From contig JARFIW010001082.1 of the NCBI GenBank assembly GCA_036346225.1, forward strand, positions 310,001 through 374,000: DNA of 64,000 bases, written 5' to 3'. The notes below the pieces were generated by a model. The model did no database searches. It saw nothing but the letters and a program-made list of their open reading frames with translations, and was not told the origin of the DNA. Shown piece by piece: positions 35,601 through 47,669 of the stretch (positions are counted from its first letter, which is position 1; each line of letters begins with the position of its first letter). A program made the position numbers and the translations under genes. Origin of the DNA: Platerodrilus igneus (Eukaryota > Arthropoda > Insecta > Coleoptera > Lycidae).

Positions 35601-37259
35601 TTAATAGTACCTACGATGCGACGTTTAGCTTCAAGTAATGTAAATGACAATATTCGGTAACTGTACTAAAATATTTACCTAACTGTTTAAAGTAATTAAC
35701 GATTTCTTCTATTTTATTTGCTTTTTATACCATTGTTGTGTGTTGTACAATAGGAAAAGCAGTGAAAAAACCTATTTTGAACTCAATTTTAACCTTAATA
35801 CTACCTTAAACTATATACAGTAAAACTAAAAACTATATACAAAGTGCGGGTAGACGGAGGTGTTAGCCTTACGCTATCGAACCTTATTTTGTAGAAAATT
35901 TTTTGCTTGTATACGTGTAATAGTCGAAGCCTCAAAAGATATATAGCGTTTCCTAAATTATTTACGTAGACTTGAAATTTTTCAGATGTATTCGGTAATA
36001 AACGTCAAATAAAATTTTTAACTTTTTGTGTTTAAAATAGACCGCGTGTATTAATGTGTGATACTTTTTTATAATCAGAATTAATAATTATCAGTACTAT
36101 AAAGAATTATTATGTAATTTAGAAGCTTTAATTGTAGAAATTTGCAAATTAACTGTGTTAACAGAGTTTCAGATAGTGCGTACTCGTGCTTCAAGGTCGT
36201 AACATAGGTTAGATGAGTTAGTATATATGCGCCACTTCCTGTTTATAAGCTGTTGCCGTCTTTGTCCGCCATTTTGGAGGATAGTGTTAATACTTACTAT
36301 GAAATTATAGGTTTGGTTAGAATCTTCACTATATTTAAAAGGTTAAAAACCCTGCTATGATTTACATCGAAGAATGCATTGCAAATGTATTTGAAAGGTT
36401 ATAGATGCAAAAATTTATATTTCCATATTTCACTGAAATGAATTACATACATACATTATGTATGTACATAAGTCAAATTAATAAAACTGAAAATATAAGT
36501 TTGTACATCATACATGCATTTTATGAAATGAAATAAACATTTTGCCAAAATATATTATTGGCTTATTGCATATTACAGGAAGAAGAAAACTGATTTCAGG
36601 TACAATTGAGAAATACAACAAAACGCGGACCATTGGCATACTAATTAAAAAAATAATCATGGAAACCTAATTTTATTCTTATAAGGATTTGAAAATCTAT
36701 GCCTAGTGGCATTCTTATTTCCGCAACCTCTCACATAGTAGAGAAAGCATCCATAATCCACGATTCGGATAAAAATATGTAACCCATTATTTTACCATTT
36801 GTTACAAAAACTGATGAATATGAATCTCCTCTAAATACAGTAATGTATAAACAAACACCAAGCTCCAACTTTAAGATATCAGTTTCTCGTAAGTTTCAGT
36901 TTTACAATAAATTATTTGCCCATGCAATATCGGTAGGTATGTAATAACAACATTGACGGTGAAATAAGTACCTATAAAAAGAATAGTAATGTAATCTTAA
37001 GTAAAAGTAATGGTTTTTTTTAATCACATACGTGGATATATTGAAGAAGTCGAATATTAATATCACAATTCATAATAAATTTTTGGAAATGCAGCAAATC
37101 AAATTAAACAATCTTTGAATAGCGCTACGGTTAGATAAACAGTAATTCTAAACAACAAATTAATGTCAAATAAATGACAATCATAATTGCAGTCGAAATT
37201 GTGGGCGCTATCTATTGGGATAGTGTTAATACTAAAATGCGCCAACATAATCGTCTATA
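35601..37259. other. Non-coding, probably diverged dispersed repeats
   Basis: AT-rich. Short stretches resemble parts of the dispersed blocks further right, but too weakly to delimit copies. No gene signal. Confidence 0.4.
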
Positions 37260-38059
37260 GAGTGCCACCACCGTAGTACGTAACCTGCTTTTGACATTTC
37301 TCAAATAAATTACACAAACCGCAGCAAAAGTTTTAAATAAAGATGTAGAATTTATGGTAGATGCAATATTTTTTGGTACACATTAGAAATATGTAAAGGA
37401 TTATATACCAATTTTTGAAACCAACTCAATCGTCTGTTCATCAACGCAAATGTACCGGTTTTAGCTGTATGCGTTTGGGTTTTTAGATCGTAAAATATCA
37501 AAGGTTTTTTATACGCATATATAAGCGAATACGTTTCTGCAAGTTGGACAATATCTGAAAAGTAAAGGTTGGAAATGGTACTTGAGTAAATGTAATTCAC
37601 AAATTATAGATTGTAGATCGCACTGAAGCATATGAAAAAAAGTGTTGGTTTATTGTTAAATAAATGTTATTGCATGTTTTAAAAAGCATCATAAAATTAA
37701 ATTAAAAAAATTAATTTTACTGGGCATTGAACCAGCGGAGTTAAGATTCGTAACCAGAGACGTTGTGCTTGTGCTGTCGAGGAGATGTACATTGAAATCG
37801 CGTTGATTGTATACTTGCTATGCCTAATGTCACATAAGAAATACATCGTCTTAGGAATAAATCACGGTCTATTGTAATTGTTCGGGCGACTCCGTATATA
37901 AACGTCAAATGTAAAAAGTATTTATTTTTCAAATAAATAGCTGGTGTATATTAAAAAGCGATGTTTTCGTATAATTGTAGTCAATTATCGGTACTTTTAA
38001 ATGATATTAGACGAATTATAAATTTAATTTTGAGAAATTTCAAAAGAAATGTGTAATTA
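37260..38059 (+). repeat. Diverged dispersed repeats (tRNA-like fragment and older block)
   Basis: 37260-37560 is a weak match to the start of the ~520-bp block (ACGTAACCTG, TTTTGACATTT, TTTTTGAAACCAACTC). 37705-37980 contains ACTGGGCATTGAACC and a shared downstream GGTCTATTGTAATTG...TATTAAAAAG order that recurs at 46541-46740 and 47300-47575. The GGTTC-A-GCCCAGT complement resembles a tRNA T-arm/B box. Confidence 0.5.
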
Positions 38060-38628
38060 TAGATTTTGAAGGTACGTATTCGTTCGGTTCCGCCGGATTT
38101 CGGAACCTGGTTTTGACGTTTATGAAATTAATTATACAACTTTTAATACCTGTTTTAAGAAAATACTATACTATCAGCTTGCAAACTTGTTAATAATTGA
38201 GGTTTTAGAATACGAATAGCGTTGTTTGGCATATATTAGAAATTTTTTAACGCCCCAATACGAATTTTACAAACCAACTCGATCTTTCTTCTCTCTCGTA
38301 CTAACGTCAACGGAACAGTTCCCGACCTCGTCGCACGACTGGTTCGGTTTTTAGATCGGAATTTTTTGAGGGATCCAAGCTTTTTTAACACGTTAACGAA
38401 TACGTCGCTTCAAATTAATCTTTTCCGGGAAAATCCTTATTTCTCCGCAAGTTATCGGTTTTCCGCCATAAAAACCGGCCTATCCTAAGCACGCAAAAAT
38501 TCTCCACCTAACCACCACCCGTACGCGCCCCCAACTCCGAAACCCTCGGACGCAAATCCCAATAAGCGATCGATTCGCGCCTCTCAACTTTAACACAAAG
38601 ACGGGCGTACGAAACTTATAGTTATTAG
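38060..38628 (+). repeat. Dispersed ~520-bp block, copy 1
   Basis: Homologous to 43495-44003 and 47670-48243. Landmarks in order: GTTTTAAGAAAATACT, GCTTGCAAACTTGTTAA, GAATAGCG, AAACCAACTCG, CTCTCTCG, ACGTC, TTTTTAAAACG-like, CGTCGC, AATCTTTTCC, TTATTTCTCC, AAAACCGGCCTA, GCACGCAAA, and CTCTCAACTTTAACACAAAG. It ends immediately before the second satellite header. Confidence 0.8.
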
Positions 38629-38696
38629 ACTAGAAGCGGTTTGTAGTCCTTACGGGACTACTTTGAGCGCCTCTACTTGCTTTGTAGACCACTCTC
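38629..38696 (+). repeat. Composite satellite header, copy 2, with hairpin
   Basis: Same header as 33620 with one change in the loop side of the hairpin (38643-38661, GTAGTCCT-TAC-GGGACTAC). Confidence 0.8.
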
Positions 38697-38890
38697 TTTA
38701 CGCCCCACCATCTTTACGCCCAGCCCTTTCTACGCTCCGCCCTTTCTACGCCCGCCCTCTGTACGCCCCGCCCTCTCTACGCCCCGCCCTCTCTACGTCC
38801 CGCCCTCTCTACGCTCCGCCCTCTCTACGCTCAACCCTCTATACGCCTCGCCCTCTTTGCGCCGCACTCTCTGTATACCCCGTCTTCACT
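38697..38890 (+). repeat. 15-bp tandem array, block 2
   Basis: About 13 copies of the CTCTCTACGCCCCGC-type unit, shorter than block 1. Confidence 0.9.
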
Positions 38891-38892
38891 TT

Positions 38893-39605
38893 GCCGTAGT
38901 AGAATTCATTAAAACGACTTTGAGAAGTTGAGCGAATCAAGATCACCTAGTTCAAGTAGACTTTGTCGAAATCACTTCTGGGAGTCAACCGGATCAAGAT
39001 CACCTCGCTCAAGTAGACTTTGACAAAATCACACCGGGAGTCGATCGGATCAAGATTTATTTCGCTCTAGTAGACTTTGTCAAAATCACCTCTTGGAGTC
39101 GCTCGGTTCAAGACCACTTCGCTTTAGTGACCTAGTCTAAACCACTTCTGAAAGTCGATCGGATCAAGACCACTTCGCCCTAGTGACATTGCCGAAACCA
39201 AATTGGAGAGTCGATCGGATCAAGACCACTTCGCCTTAGTGACTTTGTCGAAATCACTTCGGAGAGTCGATCGGATTAAGACCATTTCGCCCTAGTGATT
39301 TTATTGAAATCACTTCGGACAGTCGATCGGATCAAGACCATTTCGCCCTACTGGCCTTGTCGAAATCATTTCGGGGAGTCGATAGGATCAAGACCACTTC
39401 GCCCTAGTGTCTTGCCGATATCACTTCGGAGAGTCGATCGGATCAAGACCACGTCGCCCTAGTAGTTTGTGCCGATATCACTTCGGAGAGTCGAGTAAAC
39501 TTAGTCGAAATTAGGGGGGGGGAGTCGATCAAACTAAGACCATTTCGCCCGAGAAGACTTTGCCAAAATCACTTGTGGGAGTCGATCGGTTCATGATCCC
39601 TTCGT
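38893..39605 (+). repeat. 57-bp tandem array, block 2
   Basis: About 12 copies of the same unit as 34083-35600. Many units here lack a base in CTAGTAGAC (CTAGTGAC), so a 56-bp variant has spread locally. Confidence 0.9.
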
Positions 39606-40968
39606 GCTTTAAAACTTTGAAATCATAGAAAAATTCTTTAAATCATAGAAAAATTCTTTAAATCATAGAAAAATGATTTAAAACATATAGTAATGCTTTG
39701 AAACGAATAAAAATGCTTTAAAACGAATAAAAATGCTTTAAAACGAATAAAAATGCTTTAAAACATATAAAAATGCTTTGAAACATATAAAAATGCTTTG
39801 AAACCTAGAAAATGCTTTAAAACCTATAAAATGCTTTAAAACCTATAAAATGCTTTAAAACAGAAAAGCTTGATAATGTACAAAATTCCGTCAAAATCTA
39901 GAAAATTGTGCCAAAAGCTAGATAATCTGCCAAATCAAGAAAATTCCGCCAAAATCCAGAGAATTCCGCCAAAATCCAGACAATTTCGCCAAAATCCAGA
40001 GAATTCCGCCAAAATCCAGAGAATTCCGCCAAAATCCAGAGAATTCCGCCAAAATCCAGAGAATTCCGCCAAAACCTAGAAAGCCCCGCCAAAACCTAGT
40101 ATGCCCCGGGCAAAACCTAGAAAGTAGCGTAAAAAATCCCAGGCGTTTCTCCTTTAAGAACCTGTATATTTTCTTAAAAAACATAGAAGTTTACTTCAAA
40201 AATCTAGAATTTATCTTTAAAATCTAGATTTTTTAAAACCTAGATTTTTTCTTAAAACCTAGATTTTTTTCTAAAACCTAGAATTCTTCTTTAAAAAATT
40301 TTTTTTTTCCTAAAAAACCCAGACATTTTTTCAAAAACCTAGGTTTATCTTATAAAACCTAGATTTTCTCCAAACTCCTAGGTTTTTCACCAAAAACCTA
40401 GTGTTTTCTTTAAAAACCTAGATTTGTTTTTCACAAACTTTGAATTTTTCATTAATAACCTAGAATGTGCGTTGAAAACCTTGATGTTTCTTTAAAAATC
40501 TAAAATGTTCCTTGAAAACCTAGACCTTTCTCTAAAAACCTAGTCTTTCTCTAAAACCATAAAGTTTTTCTTTAAAACCCTGGATTTTTCTCTAAAAATC
40601 TAGATCTTTCTTTAAAAATCTAGGATTTTCCTTTAAAACCTAGAATTTTGTTTAGAAACCCGTTTTTTAAAAAGGGTTTTTTTCTTTAAAAACGTAGGTT
40701 TTTCCTTAAAACCTTAGAATTTTCTTTAAAAAAGCTGTTTTTTTTTTAAACCCTAAATTTATTCTTTGAAAACCTAGAATTTTTTGAAAACCCAGAATTT
40801 TTTTAAAACCGAGAATTTTTTGAAAACTTAGATCCATCTTTAAAAACTTAGATTTTCTTTAAAAATTTAGAATTATTTTTTTTACAAACTTAGAATTTTT
40901 CATTAATAACCGAGAATTGTATTGGAAAACTTAGATCTTTCTTAAAAAACCTAGGTATTCCGTTGCAT
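39606..40968 (+). repeat. 20-bp satellite superfamily, block I
   Basis: A continuous series of locally homogeneous ~20-bp arrays: AATCATAGAAAAATTCTTTA, then AAACGAATAAAAATGCTTTA, then CAGAGAATTCCGCCAAAATC (39920-40080, nearly perfect), then degenerate AAACCTAGATTTTTCTTTAA to about 40960. The subtypes align base for base with one ancestral 20-mer. Confidence 0.88.
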
Positions 40969-41764
40969 AGCGGTTATAAATTGTGATTATATATTTGTAC
41001 GCTTGCATTAGTCACACCTCATAAGAACTATAGCAGTACCTGAAGTAATCACAATTTTTATGTTTTATTTAAAAATAGACCGAATATAATAAAATACTGT
41101 TTACTTTTAGAATCCTAATGAAGGAATAACACTAAAAGTATAATTAGCCAGTGCTTGTGTTGTCCAAAATATTGGTTTTATAATAGAAACAAATGTATCA
41201 AATCGGTCGAGGTCGTTTGTTCCCGGCAAATAAAATTAATAAATTTTCTTTAAAATTAGATCGCGTATATTAAAAATGGAATTTTTTTAAAATCTCTAAT
41301 TTATTTCAATATATATATATCGCATATTTTAGTACGTCCTAATTAAAAGAAATTGTAAAATGTTAATGTAGCAAATGTCATACTCGAGCATGCGTTATGC
41401 ATAACATTCCGCCTGTAGTGTATGCAACCAATTTTGCCTTAGTGATTAAGTGTAATGTTTGATATATGGAGAATAAGTGGTCGTAACCAAAGTTACATTG
41501 TTTAAAAATATAATAATAAATACGCGTAAACGGTGCTGGAGTTATGTTTTTAGTGAATTAGATATACTTTACGTATATATAATATATTTTGTATAGGTTT
41601 AAGAATAATTTTGACAGTCAACTCGGTATAGGTTGTTAATAGTAATTTATATTTTTTGTTTGCTTAACAATTATGACAAAACTCGGTTAATTGAATAACG
41701 ATCAAGGCACATCAAAATAATGGAGTATATGCATTCTTTTAAAGCGGATATTTCCGATATTTTC
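40969..41764. other. AT-rich spacer between satellite blocks
   Basis: No gene. Weak similarity to flanks of the dispersed block family (TTGTTCCCGGCAAATAAA near 41218). Confidence 0.4.
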
Positions 41765-42527
41765 GGATATTTTCTCTGGGTTCGTAGGGCATTCTCTAGG
41801 TTTGTAGGTCATTCTCTGGGTTCGGAGGGAATTCTCTGGGTTCGGAGGGAATTCTCTGGGTTCGGAAAGAATTCTCTGGGTTCGGAGGGAATTCTCTGGG
41901 TTCGGAGGGAATTCTCTGGGTTCGTAGGGATTTCTCTGGGTTCGGAGGGATTTCTCTGGGTTCGGAGGGAATTCTCTGGGTTCGGAGGGAATTCTCTGGG
42001 TTCGGAGGAAATTCTCTGGGTTCGGAGGAAATTCTCTGGGTTCTGGAGGAATTCTCTGGGTTCTGGAGGACTTCTCTGGGTTTGGAGGAAATTCTCTGGG
42101 TTCGGAGGGAATTCTCTGGGTTCGGAGGGAATTCTCTGGGTTCGGAGGGAATTCTCTGGGTTCGGAGGGAAATCTCTCGGTTCGGAGGGAAATCTCCTAG
42201 GTTCGGAGGAAATCTCTAGGTTCGAGAGACTTTTCTAGGTTCGGAAGAACTTCTAGGTTCGGAGGGACTTCTCTAGGTTCGGAGGGAATTCTCTAGGTTC
42301 GAAGGGAATTCTCTAGGTTCGGGGGGAATTCTCTAGGTTCGGAGGGAATTCTCTGGGTTCGAAGGGAATTCTCTGGGTAGGAGGGAATTCTCTGGGTTCG
42401 GAGGAAATTCTCTGGCTTTGGAGGGAATTCTCTGGGTTCGGAGGGAATTCTCGGGGTTCGGAGGGAATTTTCTAGGTTCGGAGGGAATTCTCTGGGTTCG
42501 GGGGGAATTCTCTGGGTTCGGAGGGTA
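41765..42527 (-). repeat. 20-bp satellite superfamily, block II (inverted)
   Basis: About 38 copies of GGTTCGGAGGGAATTCTCTG on the plus strand. The reverse complement, CAGAGAATTCCCTCCGAACC, is the same 20-mer that is repeated in direct orientation at 45300-45800. Every unit keeps an EcoRI-like GAATTC. The long open frame across it is an array by-product. Confidence 0.92.
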
Positions 42528-43494
42528 TACTTACACAGGACAATCTTATACGGGACAATACTTATACAGGACAATACTTATACAGGACAATACTTATACA
42601 GGACAATACTTATACGGGACAATACTTTATACAGGACAATAGTTATACAGGACAATAGTTATACAGGACAATACTTATACAGGACAATACTTATACAGAA
42701 CATTACTTATACAGGACAATACTTATACAGAACATTACTTATACAGGACAATACTTATACAGGACAATACTTATACCGGACAATACTTATACAAGACAAT
42801 ACTTCTACAGAACATTACTTATACAGGACAATACTTATACAGGACAATACTTATACGGGACAATACTTATACCGGACAATACTTATACAGGACAATACTT
42901 ATATAGGACAATACTTATACAGAACATTACTTATACGGGACAATACTTAAACGGGACAATACTTATACAGGACAATACTTATACCGGACAATACTTATAC
43001 AGGACAATACTTATACAGGACAAAACTTATACAGGACAATACTTATACATGACAATACTTATACATGACAATACTTATATAGGACAATACTTATACAGGA
43101 CAATACTTATACAGGACAATAGTTATACAGGACAATAGTTATACAGGACAATACTTATAAAGGACAATACTTATACAGAACATTACTTATACAGGACAAT
43201 ACTTATACAGAACATTACTTATAACATTACTTATGCAGAACAACACTTATACAGGACAATACTTATACAAAACAATACTTATACAGGACAATACTTATAC
43301 AAAACAATACTTATACAGGACAATACTTTATACAGGATAATACTTATACAGGATAATACTTATTACAGGACAATGCTTATACAGGTCAATAATAATCAGG
43401 ACAATAATTATACAGGACTATAATTATACAGGACAATGCTTATACAGAACAATACTTATACAGGACAATACTTATACAGGACAATACTTATTTA
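42528..43494 (+). repeat. 16-bp tandem array
   Basis: About 60 copies of ACTTATACAGGACAAT, highly homogeneous, with a recurrent variant ACTTATACAGAACATT. Starts without a spacer after the inverted 20-bp block. Confidence 0.95.
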
Positions 43495-44003
43495 CAGTCG
43501 AATAAATTATACAATTTTTAATAAGTGTTTTAAGAAAAAACTGCAGTGCTAGCTTGCAAATTGTTAATGATTTAGGTTTTAGGACACGGATAGCGTCGTT
43601 TAGCATAATCTAGATAATTTTTAGCGGTCTAATACGATTTTTGGAAACCAACTCGTTGCTTGCTCTCTCTCTCTCGAACCAACGTAAATGGATCTATGCT
43701 AACTTAGTTGCACGGCTCATTCGGCTTTAGAGATCGGGTATTTCTCGAGGATCCAAGCTTTTTTAAAACGTAAGGTGATTACGTCGCTGCAGATTAATCT
43801 TTTCCCGAAAAACCCTTATTTCTCCCTTAATAATCGGTTTTTCGGGATAAAAACCGGCCTACGCAACGCACGCAAAGATCCCCAACCGAACCCACGCCCT
43901 CCCTCATCCGAACCAAACCCCCCCTCGGAGGAGATACGCGAAAAGCGATCAATTCGCACCTCTCAACTGTAACACAAAGTCACGCTATCAAGATTTATAG
44001 TTT
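43495..44003 (+). repeat. Dispersed ~520-bp block, copy 2
   Basis: Nearly identical to 47735-48243 (only scattered substitutions and small indels) and more distantly related to 38060-38628. It ends ATCAAGATTTATAGTTTTTAGA directly before the next array region. Confidence 0.88.
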
Positions 44004-44160
44004 TTAGAAGTGGGCCCGAAATACCTATACAGGGTACAAACATGTAATATTGGAAAATGTGAATATTTCCCGTTCTGTCCGGAAAAAACACAAAAAAAAC
44101 CAAACACACAGAAAAACACAGAAAAACACAGAAAAACACAGAAAAACACCGAAAACGCAG
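44004..44160 (+). repeat. 10-bp array ACAGAAAAAC and leader
   Basis: A 70-bp leader (CCTATACAGGGTACAAACATG...) followed by about six copies of a 10-bp ACAGAAAAAC unit at 44090-44150. Confidence 0.8.
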
Positions 44161-45975
44161 AAAAATGCTTCACAACATTGAGAAATGCTTTAAAACAGAA
44201 AATGCTTTAAAACAGAAAATGCTTTAAAACAGAAAATGCTTTAAAGCAGAAAATGCTTTAAAACAGAAAATGCTTTAAAACAGAAAATGCTTTAAAACAG
44301 AAAATGCTTTAAAACAGAAAATGCTGTAAAACTTAGAAAAATGCTGCAAGACCCAGAAAATGCTTTAAAACCTTAGCTGGTCCCCTAAAAACTTAGTTTT
44401 TTGCCTAAAAACCTGTTTTTTGCTTAAAAACCTAGCTTTTTCTCCAAAAAAACAGATTTTTAAAAAAACCTAGTTTTTCTGCAAATAACAAGTTTTTCTC
44501 CAAAAACCTTTTTTTTTAAAAAAACCTAGGTTTTCCTTTAAAACACGGTTTTTTTAAAACCTGGATTGTTTTCTTTAAAAACCTACATTTAGCTGGATAA
44601 CCTAGAATTTGCTTAATACCCTGGTTTTTCTTAAAAACCTAGATTTTGCTCAAAACCTAGATGTTGCCTAAAACCCAGATGTTGCCTAAAAACCTAGCTT
44701 TTGCTTTAAAAACCTAGTTTTTCTCCAAAAATCTGTTTTTTTAAAAAACCTAGCTTTTCTGCAAAAACCAAGTTTTTTCTTCAAAAACCTACACAGCCTA
44801 AACATTGCCATACAAACCTAGAAAATTTTCTTAAAGGCCTAGAAAATTGCCACAAAGGTCTAGAAAATTGGCGTAAAGTTTTAGGAAACTGCCATTAAGG
44901 TCTAGAAAATTGCCATAAATGACTAGATAATTGCCATAAATGCCTAGAAAATAGCCATAAATGCCAAGAAAATTGCCAAGAAAATTGCCACAAATGCCTA
45001 GAAAATCTAGAAAACCTAGAAAATTTAGAAAACTTAGAAGACTTAGATAACTGAGAAAACTTAGAAACTTGCCTATAAAATGTAGAAATTTGCCTAAGAA
45101 ACTTAGAAATTATCCAAAAAATTTAGGAATTTCCTAAAAACCCTAGAAATTTCCTAAAAACCAAGGAATTCCCTAAAAACCTAGGGCTTCCCTAAAAACC
45201 TAGGGCTTCCCTAAAAACCTAAGGATTCCCTAAAAAACCTAGGGTTTCTCTAAAAGCCCAGGAATTTTATAAAAACCTAGAAATTTCCTAAAAAACTTAG
45301 GGAATTTCTTTCAAACCCAGAGAATTCCCTCCAATCCTAGAGAATTCCCCCCAAACCTAAAGAATTCCCCCCAAACCTAAAGAATTCCCTCCAAACCAAA
45401 AGAATCCCCTTCAAACCCAGAGAATTCCCTTCAAACCCAGAGAATTCCCCGCAAACTCAGAAAATTTCCCGCAAACCTAGAGAATTTCCCGCAAACCTAG
45501 AGAAATTCCCGAAACCCCAGAGAAATTCCCGCAAACCTAGAGAATTTCCCGCAATCCTAGAGAATTTCATGTAAACTTAGAAAATTTCCTGCAAACCTCG
45601 AGAATTCCCTTTAAACCTTGAGAATTTCCTGCAAAACCTAGAGAATTCCCTCCAAAGCTATAGAATTCCCTCCAAACCTATAGAATTCCCTCTTAAGCTC
45701 GAAAATTCCTCCCAAACCTAGAGAATTCCCTCCAAACCTATAGAATTCCCTTCCAGCCTATAGAATTTCCTTCAAACCTATAGAATTCACTTCAAACCTA
45801 TAGAACTCCTGTAATCTAAGGAATTCCCTCCAAACCTAGAGTTCCCCCTTCAAACCTATAGTTATCACTCAGAACGCAAAGAATTGCCTTGCAACGTAGA
45901 GAATTTCCTTGTAACGCAGAGAATGACCTTGTAACGTAGAGATTTCCCCTATAAAGTATACGGCGAAATTATTGT
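44161..45975 (+). repeat. 20-bp satellite superfamily, block III
   Basis: Successive subarrays: a 17-bp AAAATGCTTTAAAACAG variant (44190-44330), degenerate AAAACCTAGTTTTTCTCC (to ~44820), CTAGAAAATTGCCATAAATG (to ~45000), CCTAAAAACCTAGG types, then direct-orientation CAGAGAATTCCCTCCAAACC and relatives (45300-45850), ending with CTTGTAACGCAGAGAAT types near 45940. Confidence 0.88.
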
Positions 45976-46884
45976 CACCAGCGGGAGTACTAAGCAGAGC
46001 CCTCCAGAACTAAGGAGTGATATAAAGAAAAAAAGGAAAGAAACTTTTGCAGCAATCAGACGTTGGGGATTTTAGAAAATGTAATGTCATTAGCCGAACC
46101 GACGTTAATGATAGCTAGCACTGAAAGGCGCCGGTGAAGTAATGAGCAAAATGTAGGACCGATTGCGAGCGACTTCCTAAAGATTGTTTTAGAACGCACG
46201 TAGCTCTGCCAAGGCCACGGCAACAAAACGCAAGCGAAATTTGTCAGACAATGTGTCAAGGATAGCAAAAGACCGCCGCCCGGCATACTATAATATAACG
46301 CAGTTGTAGGTGTAGCAGAAGCTCCCGAAGCAATCATAAACTTGGAATATATACATTTAACTAAACAAAAGGTACAACTTAACGATTGAAAACAGTCCAG
46401 ACGTTAAAAGCAGTCCTTCTTGGCTGCTTTGTGTATAACAGAAGACGCAAAATGAAAAGAGCGCGTTATTAGAAATTAATAAGAACGCTACATTATGTAT
46501 CGTTTAAAAATCAACAATAATAAAAAAAAAAGGTAGATGTAACTGGGTATCGAACTATCAAACAATAAAATTTACAAATGTTAACATCAGATTTTACCAT
46601 GACGCTATCGAGGCGACGGCCTGCGACCTAACCAAACTGTATTGTAATTGAGCGGTTATCGCCGCAAAGAAATGGCAGGTACAATAATAAATTATTACTG
46701 AATGAAATAGTCCATGCGTATTAAAAAGCTAATTTCTTGTATAATAATAATTAATGATCGGTTGTAATAAAGCATATTAAGGCAATTGTAATTTTTAATT
46801 GAGCAAATTTGAACGAAATTGTTCCCTAATAGAATTTAAAGCTACACGCGCGTGCGTATACGGCGCTGCCGGCCACTTGATGAT
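45976..46884. other. Non-coding with a tRNA-like fragment
   Basis: 46541-46740 carries ACTGGGTATCGAACTATC and the shared order with 37705 and 47300, i.e. a decayed dispersed repeat with a B-box-like core on the minus strand. The rest has no supported feature. Confidence 0.4.
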
Positions 46885-47080
46885 GTATTTCGTATAAATT
46901 ATTGAAATTGCAATAATTGTTTTAAGAAAATGTCTTAGCACCAGCTCGCCAATTGTTAACAATGTAGGTTTTAGGATACGGATAGTGTTTATTGGTATGT
47001 ATTGTAAATTATGTAGAGGCTTAAATACGAATTTGCGAAACCAAGCCGATGTTGCTTCTCTCTCACACCAAAGCGTTTCT
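46885..47080 (+). repeat. Dispersed ~520-bp block, diverged 5' fragment
   Basis: TTTTAAGAAAATGTC, GCTCGCCAATTGTTAACAA, GGTTTTAGGATACGGATAG and AAACCAAGCCGATGTTGCTT follow the order of the block but stop before its second half. Confidence 0.65.
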
Positions 47081-47289
47081 TAAATCATAAGGAAACGCGT
47101 TTGTTTTAACAACTGGACAATTCCAAGAATAGATAAACGTGTGTAATCGTATTTTAGTTAACATGGCTTACAATCTTTATATGATAGAGCGGAGTACAGC
47201 GTGTGGAAAAATATTGTGGTACTTTTTATGCATATTGTTGAATTAAATAAATGCTGGTTTTGTTCATAAAGGTGACGAAAAAATAAAAA

Positions 47290-47640
47290 AAAAATAAATC
47301 GCACTGGGAATAGAACCATCAGACCTACGAATGGTAGACAGACATCTTAGAATCGCGCTATGTAGGTGTTATTTTTTTGGAAATTGGTTAGTAGTATACT
47401 TTCATTTACTTTCAATTACCTTCGATTACTCTCAATTTTAGCGAGCCATACACGAAATACACCGATTTCTGACCAAACCACGGTGTATTGTAAATGCTCG
47501 GGTATCACCGTATAGCCACGACAAAGTTAAAAATTGAATATTTGTGACGAAAATAGTCATTGTACATTAAAAAGAAGTAGGTTTGTACAATAATAATCAT
47601 TTTGGGGTACTATGCAGACTCATCTGATGAGTTGTATGTG
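47290..47640. repeat. Dispersed tRNA-like repeat fragment
   Basis: Starts CACTGGGAATAGAACCATC and shares ACCACGGTGTATTGTAA, GGTATCACCGTATA and ATTAAAAAG spacing with 37705-37980 and 46541-46740. Confidence 0.5.
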
Positions 47641-47669
47641 TAAATTCGAGAAATTCGTGTATTAATGTA

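Noticed and set aside
39870..40184. Repetitive ORFs on both strands over the GAATTCCGCC array
   Set aside because: Same array artefact; sense and antisense frames both open because the unit lacks stops.
41720..42574. 172-residue ORF and antisense ORF rich in repeated EFSG/REFPP-type segments
   Set aside because: They lie entirely in the 20-bp array; three units (60 bp) give a 20-residue periodic frame on both strands.
34083..45975. CRISPR array
   Set aside because: Repeats are directly tandem without unique spacers of constant length, and the genome is eukaryotic.
46056..46337. 93-residue minus-strand ORF next to the satellites
   Set aside because: No recognisable domain, no flanking signals, and surrounding sequence is decayed repeats.
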